Assembly: GCA_002221725.1 (NCBI GenBank)
Contig: NJFT01000042.1
Span: forward strand, 62,001-126,000
DNA from: Scedosporium boydii
Lineage: Eukaryota > Ascomycota > Sordariomycetes > Microascales > Microascaceae
Length of the DNA: 64,000 nt
Direction: 5' to 3'
Below are positions 36,301 to 46,643 of this stretch, piece after piece (positions within the stretch are counted from its first letter, which is position 1; each line of letters starts with the position of its first letter). The notes beneath the pieces were generated by a model. It searched no databases, had not been told where the DNA came from, and worked only from the letters and a program-made list of their open reading frames with translations. The position numbers and the translations under genes were made by a program.

Positions 36301-37323
36301 ATGTCATCATGTAAAAGTAGTGGGTACGTTGGACCAGGACTGCCGGCAGGAAGCCTCAAAACACTGTGCGAAGAAATCAGATTATGCTGCCCGGTACCTA
36401 CCCGGGAAGCTCCCTCCACGCAAGCCATTTTTGCCAATCAGCCGCCGTGGATCTGGTGTGGGCTCTCGGAAAACCCTCCGAAAGAGGGCGTTCTCTCCGG
36501 TTCTCTTAGTGTCTTGGTCCCGTCCCTGGCCGAGCGGAATGTCTGGCGCTAGCATCTTGAATCTCACACGAGCCTGCTCGCATATCGTACTTACATCTTG
36601 CATGATCTCACTTTCTTCTATTCTGCTGTACATTGACGTATACTAGGATATGTATTCTCACTATCACAGTTGAGTGGAAGGATCGAGTGTGAAGGCCAGA
36701 CTCTGACGCGCATGTGACAGGAGGGTCCGTGAGGTATCGTCCTTTGACATCAATAGTTACCGGGAGGAACGCCTTTGCCGTTTGCATGCGGAAGGCAATG
36801 TAAGGCAATCGCCGTTGCCTTTCCGAGTCCCCACTTCCTTAGTCCCACCTTCCGTTGGAACCGCCCCAGACTTTCTCCAAATTCGTGAGCTCTTGATGAG
36901 GAACTTGCTACCGTGGTCACGACCGAACAGAATTGTAACGTACGAAGTACAGTCTTGTCTCGTCGGATGACGTGCATTACTCTGTAGATTCTACATTTTG
37001 TGTTTTGCTACCGTCACTGCAAACTTGGGGATTCCATACAACTTTACACGGTTGCGCACTAGAGAGGTTCAGGATCGATGGTACGTAACATGGCTTACAA
37101 CTTGACCTGTCTGAATAACTAAGGAAGTATTATTATAATGCACATGCACTAACAGGGACTTGCTTTAAGCGGCATGGGGGCTTACTGCAAGTGACTTGTT
37201 TCACACCCTGGGCGGCACAGAGCGAGATAATGGAGGTCGATATCAAGACACGATAACAATAAATACTATTTCGTAGTAAGCAGTCAGACTCTTCGTGGTG
37301 GATGAGGAAATCCATACGAAGTA
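33341..37323. repeat. Dispersed TACGAAGTA motif, cluster 2 (4 copies)
   Basis: Exact copies start at 33341, 34849, 36941 and 37315. Near-copies occur at about 32226, 34441, 35079, 36138 and 37268. Confidence 0.8.
36139..36156. repeat. Perfect inverted repeat built from the CTTCGTAC motif
   Basis: CTTCGTAC, a two-base TT spacer, then GTACGAAG. The two 8-bp arms are exact reverse complements. Confidence 0.9.
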
Positions 37324-39272
37324 CACTACGTCCAGGAAGGTCGATGTATCTGAGTAGATCTCAGCCTAATGATGAACAGCCGCCGCTAGGCCCGTAGATC
37401 CTGGATACGACGGTTGCAATGAGGCGTCCACGTCCCATCTTCACACGCAGCGCAACTGCACCGATCGTCACGATCAGCCAACTCGAGATGGGGAAAAGAC
37501 AGAGAGAAAGGAATGGAAAGAAGAAAGAAGAAAAATATGTTTGCGAAACTGGTCCTAGTTATTTGATTACGAAAAAGGAAACCAATATCAGGCATTTACG
37601 GAGATGCCGCGAGGCATGGACATAATGACACCTTGGCGCTCGCAACCGGGTTTAAGCATTTCTCTATTCTAAAGCATTGATCTCATACAATGCATATCAG
37701 AAAATGCACTGCGGCTCTATCAAAGAAAAATCAGGCGCGGAATAATAACAACAACAGAGTGACTTCTGAAACGCTGGTCCATTCCCGCAACCCCTCAAAT
37801 CATTCGAGAACGTTTCTATGGGCCGTGATGCCACATCAAAACTGGGGTCTGTGCTCTCGGTTCCCCGTCATATTAAGGAATTAACAGGGCAGCATGCATG
37901 TCGAGTCATGCTGATGCTGTTGCGTTGGATGGTACTCTTTTCATTTCCTGCCAACGGGGTGTGAAGCGTACAACAGCATGCGCGGTTTGTCGGACTCCGA
38001 GTTGCGGCTTGGGTCCCGGTGGCTTGACCCTAGTTTATATCAAGACGGTATATACGTCCCATTCTGGTTGATGGAATGTGAGCACTCACGTACAAAGTAC
38101 AACCGTACAAGTACACATCGAGGACGCAATCAGTCTTTTTTATCCGACTGAAATCTGTCCCGCCCATCCGCCCCCACGGCATCCCTGCACCTGTGGGAGT
38201 TGGAGGATGAAGGGTCGGCTGCTCATGCTCTCGGACTACGACGTATGTGCACTAATACTGCGTATGTTGCGTATGCCATAGTCTGATTAGTTGAAACATT
38301 CTGTTCTATAGAAAGTAAACTACTGCAAGTACTTTTGTAGAAATCGAGCCATGGTAAATACTTTAATTGTGTTTATAGGAAGATGACAGCTCAGCAACCT
38401 CGGGGCAACTCCCGGATCAACGAATCTTATGATGATTTGTTTCGTTTCGTCCTCCTCAATCTATCGAGCTTCGCAGTTCATGATGCGATGCAACCGTGGC
38501 CCCACAGGATGGAAAGGTTGTATTGCCGCTTACACGTCTGTCATACATGGGAACGCATGGAGAACATAAATTGCTTGTAATAGTCTGTTTTACAGCCATG
38601 AGCCACGAACCATGAATGCCAACCAGAGACCCCGTGTTTTTCGGTCTGACCGAGGCAGAAATGATGGCGTCCGAGAGCACACGCTGATGGCGTACGCGGA
38701 CGGTCTACTCATACGACTCGTGCCTGTGAGGTGCGGGAACTGCCGTCGGCAACATGGCAAAATGCGAAAGTGGAAAGCGGATCCTGGATGCCACGCTCGG
38801 TTGTTATTCAGAGACGTCATGTTGCACGACATGATGGATGGGATGGCAATCCTTCAGAGGCCAATGCGCATCCCCAGCAATGGATAAATAACTTTGGGGG
38901 GTAATAATAGAAAGAAAAGTAGGTTCCGAAAAACCTAGGGAGCTGGGAGCTGGGAAAGAGAGAGGAGATGGCGATTCTGTGAGGAAGCAAGCGAGGAGCA
39001 CGACTTGCAGATCATCGCGAAGTTGAGCAATTAGTTACTTTTAGGCGACAGGAATAGATTTCGACATTGGGAATCACCATGTCATCGAGAATGGTTCAAG
39101 AGGTGCTTTTTTTTGGGTGCTGGTGCTAAATATGACAACTGGTGGTACACTGTATCTGGATATGCTGCGCTAAGATTACATTATTGCCATCAATCATGAC
39201 CAAAAGAAATGGCATTGAACTGAGGCAGGATGGCGCCGGCTGGCGGGGCCGTTTCCCTCGAAAACAATTCTC

Positions 39273-40379
39273 TTATCGCTTGACCCAGGCCGGCCTCTTC
39301 CTGGCCTTGAGGTGACCGGCCTTCTTCCTCTCAACCTCTCTTGGATCTCTCGTGATACAGCCGGCTACAAAGCGGAATTGAGTTAGCGAACATCCACGAC
39401 GTTTGAGAGAGAGATCTTCGTGGGGATGCGTGTAATGATAACTCCAATACTAACCTCGTCGAAGAGCGGGCTTCAAGGCCGGCTCGTGAGCAAGCAAAGC
39501 CTTGGCCACCGCCAAAGTCATGGCCTCAGCCTGACCAGTAGGTCCACCACCTTCCACAAGAGCCCACACATTGTATTTATCCAAGCGGTTCGTAGCGTGG
39601 AGGGCCCACACCGCGCTCTCACGGTCGTGGACACGACCAAACGCCTCGGTGAGGGTCTTGCCGTTGATAAGGACCTCGCCAGTTCCCTCGACCACCCACG
39701 CCCTAGCGACAGCCTCCTTTCGCTTGCCGACACCGATAGCCCTGCCGAACTTATCGACGGGAATGGGCTTGGGCTTGTTACTGAACGGATCGATATCCTT
39801 GGCCCAAACCTCCAAGGCTTGCGTGACCTCCTTTGGCGCGAGAGCCGGATCGATTGTGTTTAACCGCTTCGCAATCTTGAGAGCCCTTCCGAAATGAGAG
39901 GCCTTGACGTGTTCTCCGGTGAACGCACGATAATCCTCCAGCGTTTTCCACGCGATCCTGGGAGCCTGTTGCGAGGGAACCGTCGGCAGCTCCAAGTACC
40001 TGGTCAAAAGGCCCTGGACCTTGACGAGCTCGTCGTTGAATTGGGGGGTTCGGGAGAAGTACGAGGGCGATACGGGCACCGTACGCGCGTATTTGATCTG
40101 CGATAGTTGAAGCTCGGGCGCCGCCATGATGGATTTCATGTCGAAGGCGCCGCTAGTCTCGAGCTGCGCGACGGCGTTCTGGTCGATGCTGCCGCTCTCC
40201 GTTTGGATGCCCCGGGCGAAGGGCCGCGCCACGGGGACGTGCCATTGGGGGCACCTAATATTCCGCAGACACCGTAATTGCCGCGTTGAAGCACCGAAGA
40301 CGTTCATTGTCGTGAAAGTCTTGCCGTCGAGGCTTGTCACGAGATGCTGGATGCTTGCGAGGCTTCTCATCAGAGACAT
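39273..40379 (-). CDS. MRPS9: Mitochondrial small-subunit ribosomal protein S9
   Basis: Two exons (39455-40379, 39273-39364) give 338 residues from the ATG at 40379. A second in-frame ATG at 40307 (MNVFGASTRQLRCLRN) gives a more typical Arg-rich mitochondrial presequence. The C-terminal half is a bacterial-type S9 (uS9m) domain: GRAIGVGKRKEAVARAWVVE, GEVLINGKTLTEAFGR, NVWALVEGGGPTGQAEAM and, after the intron, CITRDPREVERKKAGHLKARKRPAWVKR. The Lys/Arg-rich tail that reaches the ribosomal P site is present. It acts in the mitochondrial 37S subunit. The gene is divergent from eEF1B-gamma with only 326 bp between starts. Confidence 0.95.
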
Positions 40380-40705
40380 GAGAATTTCTTTCTCGGTTCA
40401 GGGCCTCCGAGGTGGACCGTGCGTGGTTGCAAGATCAAGCCACACAAGGCCGTTGCCAGGCCAGAGGTCAAGCCACAGAAGCCACCGCACGTTGCAAGTT
40501 TATGACACACTTGCCCGGCCAAAGCTCTGGCGTGCTGTGCGGGGAGATTAGAGGTGGGACAAGCTGTCCAGATTTTCTTTTTCTTCCCTTCTTCTGCCTC
40601 CTCAATTTTTTTTTTCCAACCTCTCCCTTCTTCTCCCCAACACCATCCCACTTCCCTTGCGAAGACTCCTCAATAGTCAATTGTTTCAAGGAAGTTTTGT
40701 TCAAA
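40380..40705. promoter_or_regulatory. Bidirectional promoter MRPS9 / eEF1B-gamma
   Basis: This 326-bp interval between divergent starts contains a nearly continuous pyrimidine tract (about 40570-40665) just upstream of the eEF1B-gamma ATG, as seen before many highly expressed translation genes. Confidence 0.6.
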
Positions 40706-42350
40706 ATGCCTTTCGGAAAGATCTTCACTTTCCCTGTGAGTTCAGCTCTATCTTCCTTTCTTCCTCTTTTCCCCTCTTCCTCGTCATGATGCCCTGGCCA
40801 TCGAGAGCCGGTTACTGATGCCGAACTTGACACCCCTCAGGAGAACCCCCGCACCACCGGCATTCTTGCCGTGGCGAAGGCGAACGGTCTTGATCTCGAT
40901 GTCATCGAGGCCGAGGCTGGCAACCCTACTGCTGAGCACCAGAAGGCCAGCAAGCTCGGAAAGGTTCCTGCTTTCCTCGGTGAGGACGGCTATGCTCTTT
41001 CCGAGTGCATTGCCATCGCCATCTACAGTAAGTGTTGACAAGATCTTTCCTAGCTGTCTTGATTCTGTTATCTGCAAAGCAGAGGCTACTCTTCCCCTTA
41101 ACATGATGACCAATCTACACTTTTACAGTTATCCCTATCCGAAACCCTCGTGTGGATACCCCAAATCTGATTTTTCTCGGGAATATTGGCTATTTTTTTT
41201 TTCACATTTGCAAATTTATCCGAGCCATTTGTTGACCACGTTATCCTACAGTTACTTCCCAGAACGAGAAGACTACCCTCTTGGGCAAGACCAAGCAAGA
41301 GTGAGTGCCCGCGCACTAAAACCACAAGCCAACAGTTCAATTTGCTAACGTCTCTTTTCCTCTCTAAACAGCTACGCCTCTATCCTGAAGTGGCTCTCTT
41401 TCTTCAACACCGAGGTCCTTCCTCCTATCGGTGGCTGGTTCCGACCCCTCGTTGGCAAGGACCCCTACAACAAGAAGGCCGTTGAGGAGTCTTCCAAGAA
41501 GGCTCTTAGGGCCATCGCCGTTGTCGAGGAGCACCTCCTCCACAACACCTACCTCGTTGGCGAGCGCATCACCCTCGCTGACTTCTTCGCTGCCGGAATC
41601 ATTTCCCGTGGCTTCCAGTTCTTCTTCGGCAAGCAATGGCGAGAGGAGAACCCCAACGTAACCCGCTGGTTCCAGACCATCGCGGCCCAACCCGTCTTCG
41701 ACGCTGTCAAGACCAAGTATGATCTTCTCGAGGTCCCTGCCCTCACCAACGTAGCCCCCAAGGCTGCTGCCAAGCCCAAGGAGGCTAAGCCCAAGGAGGC
41801 CGCTAAGCCCAAGGCTGCTCCTGCCGCCGAAGCTGAGGAGGCTCCCAAGGAGGCTCCCAAGCCCAAGCACCCCTGCGAGGCTCTCGCCAAGCCCAGCGTC
41901 CCTCTTGACGAGTGGAAGCGACAGTACTCCAACAACGAGACTCCTGATGCCATGAAGTGGTTCTGGGAGAACCTCTCTTTCGACCAGGACTACTCTCTCT
42001 GGAAGGCTAAGTACAAGTACAATGACGAGCTCACGCTCACTTTCATGTCGAACAACCTTATCGGTGGCTTGAACGCCCGCCTCGAGGCTTCCCGCAAGTA
42101 CGTCTTCGGCTGCGCGTCGGTCTACGGTGAGAACAATGACTCTATCATCCAGGGTGCCTTTGTCATCCGTGGTCAGGAGTACCTGCCCGTGTTTGACGTC
42201 GCTCCCGACTATGAGAGCTACGAGTTCACTAAGCTCGACCCCACCAACCCTGAGGACCGCAAGTTCGTCGAGGACGAGTGGACCTGGGAGCGTCCTCTTG
42301 TCATCGATGGCAAGACGTACCCCCATGCCGCCGGCAAGGTCTTCAAATAA
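40706..42350 (+). CDS. Translation elongation factor eEF1B gamma subunit
   Basis: Four exons (40706-40735, 40841-41027, 41252-41300, 41372-42350) give 414 residues, the usual size. The N-terminus (MPFGKIFTFP) starts a glutathione S-transferase-like domain (to about residue 205) with QNEKTTLLGK and YLVGERITLADFF. A Lys/Ala/Pro/Glu-rich linker (PKEAKPKEAAKPK) leads to the conserved eEF1G C-terminal domain (about 255-414) containing MKWFWENLSFDQDYSLWKA and WTWERPLVIDGKTYPHAAGK. It is a structural subunit of the eEF1A guanine-exchange complex (established). Early introns and strong codon bias fit a highly expressed gene. Confidence 0.97.
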
Positions 42351-42845
42351 ACGAGTAAAAACCCCCTAGTTCGTTTACGTTAGTTTAGTTTAGGTAGGAC
42401 TTCTGCTGCTGGACTTTGTCGCCAGGGAGGAGTAGGATGAGACATGGTAAGGGAAAAGGGAAGGGTTATGGTCGGTAAAACAAAAGGGAAGGCCAGGTTA
42501 ATGGGAATAACGAGTTGGGCCTTGACTGGTCCAACATGAAATGATGTACATATGAGGAACGCGGACGGCATGGGCGCGTCTGCGAAATGAAGAGACGAGA
42601 TGAATAACAAAAAGAAACATCGCGATGCAAGAACTTTTCAAAGTGAATTTCCATGTGCTCATTTCAAAACTATAGTGCATTGGTCCCTTGCTCCATTGGC
42701 ATATATGGCTACCACTTGCCATGCGCAAATGCAGAACAAACGAAACAAATTCATTGGGTATCTCCATGGATTGAAAACGAAACTAATTAGAAGCCATCCC
42801 ACTCGGGACTGTACCACGGCAGGTACCCCAGCGTCTAGACACCCT
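42351..42845. other. Convergent 3' intergenic region
   Basis: This 495-bp interval holds the 3' ends of eEF1B-gamma and the FCP1-like gene. Nothing else is seen. Confidence 0.5.
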
Positions 42846-44507
42846 TTAGGCCTGGGGCCTGAAGGGGCTAGATCGGATGTACCTGCTGACGTCCTCCTGG
42901 TAAGACAGCTTCTCCAGGTACTCGTGCACCTGGTGAAGAATATCGGACTCGCCCAAGCTCGGGACGAAGCTCGGAACGTCTATATGGTTGAAAGGTTCCG
43001 ATTTGGCCTTCTCGGCCGAGTCGTCGATCAGAACGGTGTTGGTCTGGTCCCAGCGAGCTCGAAACTCTGCGTTGGGATGGGCTCCGACGATGGTCTGATC
43101 GCTCCAGACAGTCTTAAGGCGCTTGTAACACTGGACGCGCCTGTTATAAGAGTCGGGGGGTAAGTTGAAGCGGTCGCGGTCCCAGATGGCGACGACGCGC
43201 TCGCGCACATCGGGAGGAAGCAGCTTATCGCACATGGCCTGGACATTGCGAGGCTGTGCGGAGGACCAGATGACGACCGTGAAGTTGTCGACGCAGGAGC
43301 GGACGAACTCCTCGGCCCAGGGGCGAGCCGTGAAGCTTGTGGGTTTCTTGGACGCCTTGGGTCGGTAGAGGAGGGTGCCGTTGAGATCGAGGATGACGAG
43401 GAGGTTCTGCCTCGCGGCGGTCGGCAAGGCGGGGAGGTGGGCCTGGGCGATGTACTCGGGCATGGGGACGGGTACCATTTTCGGGTCCTCGCCGAGATAG
43501 ATGACGCACTCGGGGTGGAGGGGGATGCTGGGGTCGATCTTGCGGATCTCGCCGAAGCTCATGCTGGTGGCTACCTTTGAGTTTCGACTCATCTTCTTTT
43601 TGGACTTGCGTCCTTTGGTTTTGGGGCCTTTAGGTGGTTGGGCCTGGCCGTGAGGCGGGGTCAAGTTTTGTTCCTCGGGTTGGGAGACGTTCGCAGTTGA
43701 ACAAGAAGGTTCACCAGCGGCGTCTTGAGGACTGAGAGGCAAGGTAGGGGATGTCTCGTCACTCTGATGTGTCTGTTGGTCAAGGGCTTGGGACTGGTTC
43801 TGTCTCTTCTTCTTCTTCTGCTTTTTGCTGCGGGAAGACTTCTGATGAGGTGGTAGGGTCGAGGCATCTCCAGTGAGAGGTGACTGGGCCACATTGCCAT
43901 TGTCATTGACATTGGGATTGTGTGCTCCAGAAACATTGTGATTGTGATCATGAGCCTTGGTTTGACGCGTGTTAGGGATTCCATCCTGGGGCATGGTAAG
44001 GACTGCGTGTAGGTCACCATCTCCTTGGGATCCAATGGGGATTGGGTTGGGATTGTTATGAGTGTGTCGCTGGCATTGGCGTTGGCGATGCCTTGACTTT
44101 CTCTTATAGACAGCCATTTCTGCTAATGGATCTAAGATACCCTCAGATGTGCAATAGCTCAAGTCGTAAGTTAGTTGTTGTTCACTTGTCGCAATCGCTA
44201 TTGCAGAAGTAGAGGTGTGGTTTCTAGGTGGTTTGTGGTGTTTCTTGAGGGAGACTCCCTCTGTTGCGGTATTAAGGTCTTGCTGCATCATGGAGGGTTT
44301 CCCAGGGTGTGACTTCTTTCTAAGATATATTATATTTCTAGAGGAAAGAGTGAATCGGAACCCATTTCTAGAGAGGCCAGGAGTGTTATGGATGTGGAAG
44401 CAATGGCGACCCAGTGGTGATGGGTTGGGAAGGGTTTGCCACAATCGATGACACTCGGAGGGGGGTCTTAGTGAATGAAGAGATTTGGCCAGAGTCGTCT
44501 TACACAT
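42846..44507 (-). CDS. FCP1/NIF-domain HAD-superfamily protein with DLNGT motif
   Basis: Single exon, 553 residues from the ATG at 44507. The first 70 residues are basic and Ser/Arg-rich, possibly targeting sequence. A later in-frame Met pair (MMQQDLNTA) could be the true start. Residues 80-330 are low-complexity with Lys runs. The C-terminal domain (about 365-550) is an FCP1-homology/NLI-interacting-factor domain with LLVILDLNGTLLYRP (Asp374 nucleophile), VVIWSSAQPRN, an invariant Lys region and VLIDDSAEKAKSEPFN. The family motif is DxDxT, but here the second Asp is Asn376. Nucleophile and late acidic pair (Asp-Asp) remain. It could be a protein phosphatase of low activity or a binding domain. 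The partner is unknown. Confidence 0.85.
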   Translation of the reverse strand: MCKTTLAKSLHSLRPPSECHRLWQTLPNPSPLGRHCFHIHNTPGLSRNGFRFTLSSRNIIYLRKKSHPGKPSMMQQDLNTATEGVSLKKHHKPPRNHTSTSAIAIATSEQQLTYDLSYCTSEGILDPLAEMAVYKRKSRHRQRQCQRHTHNNPNPIPIGSQGDGDLHAVLTMPQDGIPNTRQTKAHDHNHNVSGAHNPNVNDNGNVAQSPLTGDASTLPPHQKSSRSKKQKKKKRQNQSQALDQQTHQSDETSPTLPLSPQDAAGEPSCSTANVSQPEEQNLTPPHGQAQPPKGPKTKGRKSKKKMSRNSKVATSMSFGEIRKIDPSIPLHPECVIYLGEDPKMVPVPMPEYIAQAHLPALPTAARQNLLVILDLNGTLLYRPKASKKPTSFTARPWAEEFVRSCVDNFTVVIWSSAQPRNVQAMCDKLLPPDVRERVVAIWDRDRFNLPPDSYNRRVQCYKRLKTVWSDQTIVGAHPNAEFRARWDQTNTVLIDDSAEKAKSEPFNHIDVPSFVPSLGESDILHQVHEYLEKLSYQEDVSRYIRSSPFRPQA

Positions 44508-45205
44508 AGAGGAAGAAAGAACTGTAAGTGAAGAAGTGAGTGAGAATGACTGGTATATGGGGCTGTGTCTTTTCTTTGAGAGAGGAGTGTAGGAGAGAAA
44601 ACACAGTGCAGTCGATTTGATATCAATTCCATATAAAAAATATAAAAATGGAGAATTCCGGTCCTCAAGGTGTACAAACTACTTTGGAGAAACGAGCCAG
44701 AAAAGTTTGGCCTGCTGCATGTCGGAATTGATCTTTGTTAGCCTCGATTTAGTCAGCTCAGAATCGTTGCGACCCAACAACTCGGACAAATGAATTCAAT
44801 GTTGCCTTCACACATCCATCGCTGTTGACACTACGAGTATATCTTTCTGGTCGAGGGACAGGGGGAAAAAAAGGATGGAAAAATAAGAGAATAAAATTCG
44901 AAGGTGTTTATTTCGTTTGTATTACATTCAGGTTCTGGTTCAGCTTCTGCATCTAAACTTTAACAAATTTTTTGCAATCTTGCCAAACAATAATGTATAT
45001 AAATAAATGTGCAGTACCAACTTTATAAGTTGTGTCACTCCGTCTGTCATGATGACGGGCGTCAAAGCCCCAGACTCGGAGCCATCTGCAAACCCGCCCT
45101 TTGCTCAGTTTCCTGGTCCTCTTGCTGGTCCTCTTGCTGGTCCTCTTGCTGGTCCTCTTGCTGGTCCTCTTGCTGAATACTCGACCATATCAACAATTGA
45201 ATTCC
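44508..45205. promoter_or_regulatory. Divergent promoter with TATA box and 12-bp tandem repeat
   Basis: This is the interval between the FCP1-like start and the next gene. TATATAAA lies at 44996-45003. An upstream reading frame from ATG 45007 (in-frame ATGs also at 45049 and 45052) runs through the tandem repeat and ends at 45213, overlapping the main ATG at 45206. Confidence 0.5.
45115..45174 (+). repeat. Five exact copies of a 12-bp tandem repeat
   Basis: The unit GGTCCTCTTGCT is repeated five times with no interruption. The frame of the overlapping upstream ORF reads Gly-Pro-Leu-Ala per unit. The frame of the downstream gene reads Leu-Val-Leu-Leu but has no ATG before 45206. Confidence 0.97.
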
Positions 45206-46108
45206 ATGGCTAATCGCAAGATATACACTCGGGTATACTCCGAAAGCACTGCGGCCCAACTTGTTTCCGCCAAAGGCCCTCAAGGCAGCTTATCTTGGAG
45301 AGAGCTCCTCAATGAGTTCCGGAACCATGCTCGTAAATGGAACAGAGAGCCTACAGCTCTAGTGTCGGTCAGCGATCGCATTATCGATACGGTCCAACGA
45401 GCCTTTGACAAGCACTATAATAATAGCGAGTCACCGGAAGATATTTGGATCGCCTTCATCGAAGTTCCAGCCACGGAACGTGGGAGACTTGCCCAAGTTC
45501 ATCCTGCACGCCGCTTAGCAAAGGGCTGTGGGTTTTCCGAGCCAGGTAAATTCCGCCACGAGATGGTATTCGAATGGGCGATACCCGAGGAGTATGTGCT
45601 CCACAGAGTCTCCCTACAGACTTTGATGGCTCGTGGGCTTGAGGAATACTGCCCAGTTCGAAGTGGCCTTCAACTTTTATCGACCGCGGAATTGCGATGC
45701 CGTATTGCGAGTGACCTCCAATCTGCTCACCCCTGGGAAATGGGTCTTTATCTCGCTTTTTTCGCGCGGACGTTCGGGGCCAGAGCTCCTTTCGACTGGA
45801 TTGCCCACCAGCTCTTCCGTGATTGTAAGTGGGAAGAAGGGATTCGGGGAGATGGGGTGGTACGCCGCCTCAGGCTTGCGCAAGGAGATTTCGAAATTGT
45901 CAAACCCGAATTCTCTCGACACTTGGAGGATGGAATTGAGACTGGTTTGCTTGATTGGTGGCTTTTGGATACTGATTTTATCGAGGAATATCATGAATTC
46001 GAGTTTTACCGAGATCTCATGGAAGATAGAATGGCTGATGTTGACTTGGCCGAGCATGAAGAGATCCATGCGGCTATCGAGGCAGAAGCTACGAGGATAG
46101 GTTTGTAA
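45206..46108 (+). CDS. Hypothetical fungal protein, possible ADP-ribosyltransferase-like fold
   Basis: Single exon, 300 residues from the first in-frame ATG (MANRKIYTRVYSES). The open frame extends further upstream through the 12-bp repeat but with no ATG. I recognise no characterised homologue. The order of motifs resembles the R-S-E class of ADP-ribosyltransferases: an Arg strand (YTRVYSEST), a Ser strand plus helix (TALVSVSDRIIDTVQRAF), IWIAFIEVP, then HEMVFEWAIPEEYVLHRVS with a candidate Glu. This is inference from pattern and is not secure. No signal peptide is seen. An upstream frame overlaps its start and could lower translation. Confidence 0.7.
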   Translation: MANRKIYTRVYSESTAAQLVSAKGPQGSLSWRELLNEFRNHARKWNREPTALVSVSDRIIDTVQRAFDKHYNNSESPEDIWIAFIEVPATERGRLAQVHPARRLAKGCGFSEPGKFRHEMVFEWAIPEEYVLHRVSLQTLMARGLEEYCPVRSGLQLLSTAELRCRIASDLQSAHPWEMGLYLAFFARTFGARAPFDWIAHQLFRDCKWEEGIRGDGVVRRLRLAQGDFEIVKPEFSRHLEDGIETGLLDWWLLDTDFIEEYHEFEFYRDLMEDRMADVDLAEHEEIHAAIEAEATRIGL

Positions 46109-46643
46109 AAGTGACCTTTTCTTCTAGCTCTATTACTTTGGTATCCATCTGTGTGGTACTTGGGTTGACTGTCTGATCTCCGCTTGAAATGGAGAAAGGT
46201 TGGCTCGGAAGTGATACATGGAGAATAGAAAGTCGAGTATGGCTGCCATCACGGGAATACTTCGATTGTAGCCCCACTGCCACATAATCTAGGGAATTTT
46301 CCAACGTTGAAACAAGCAAGCCAAACCCGGATTTCATTGCATCTTCATTGGAGTTATTGATGGAATGGTTGGTAGGGTTGACAGGGAATCCTGTTCAAGA
46401 TGAGGTTGATTGCACTGGGAAGTCTGGCTGAGCCAAGGATGGTGGATTAATCGATAGTGGGGGTAGCACAGCACAACCTTTCTTATCTTATCGGCCTGCC
46501 TGCCCGCCAACCTTGTCTTTTTTTTTTTCTGGGTGCAACAATTCAAGTTTTCAGGCAACGACGGTCAACAGCGCAACTTTCTAAATCCCAGCCGAACCCT
46601 CCGATTCGGAATCGAATTGCCTGCGCCTCTTAATCCAAGAAAA
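46109..46643. promoter_or_regulatory. Intergenic region upstream of RRP36
   Basis: Holds the 3' end of the previous gene and the RRP36 promoter, including a T run at about 46518-46530. An in-frame ATG at 46533 could add 37 residues to RRP36. Otherwise empty. Confidence 0.5.

Larger units (their letters stand above)
30369..39272. other. Long gene-free interval upstream of the Gln-rich gene
   Basis: Across 8.9 kb I find no supportable coding sequence. Frames such as 31959-32456 and 33538-33969 have no motif or biased codon use. The interval holds four exact TACGAAGTA-type motifs (33341, 34849, 36941, 37315), a perfect 18-bp inverted repeat at 36139-36156, and several GTACxxGTAC spaced repeats (for example 32463, 38104). 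It may hold a long leader or non-coding transcript of the Gln-rich gene, which is inference. Confidence 0.5.

Noticed and set aside
22718..39272. Transposon or RIP-degraded element in the gene-poor block
   Set aside because: I saw no long terminal repeats, terminal inverted repeats, reverse-transcriptase or transposase motifs, or extreme AT bias. A formal RIP index was not computed.
45101..45205. Leu/Val repeat signal peptide in front of the orphan gene
   Set aside because: The in-frame extension through the 12-bp repeat has no ATG. It would need a TTG start or an unseen upstream exon.
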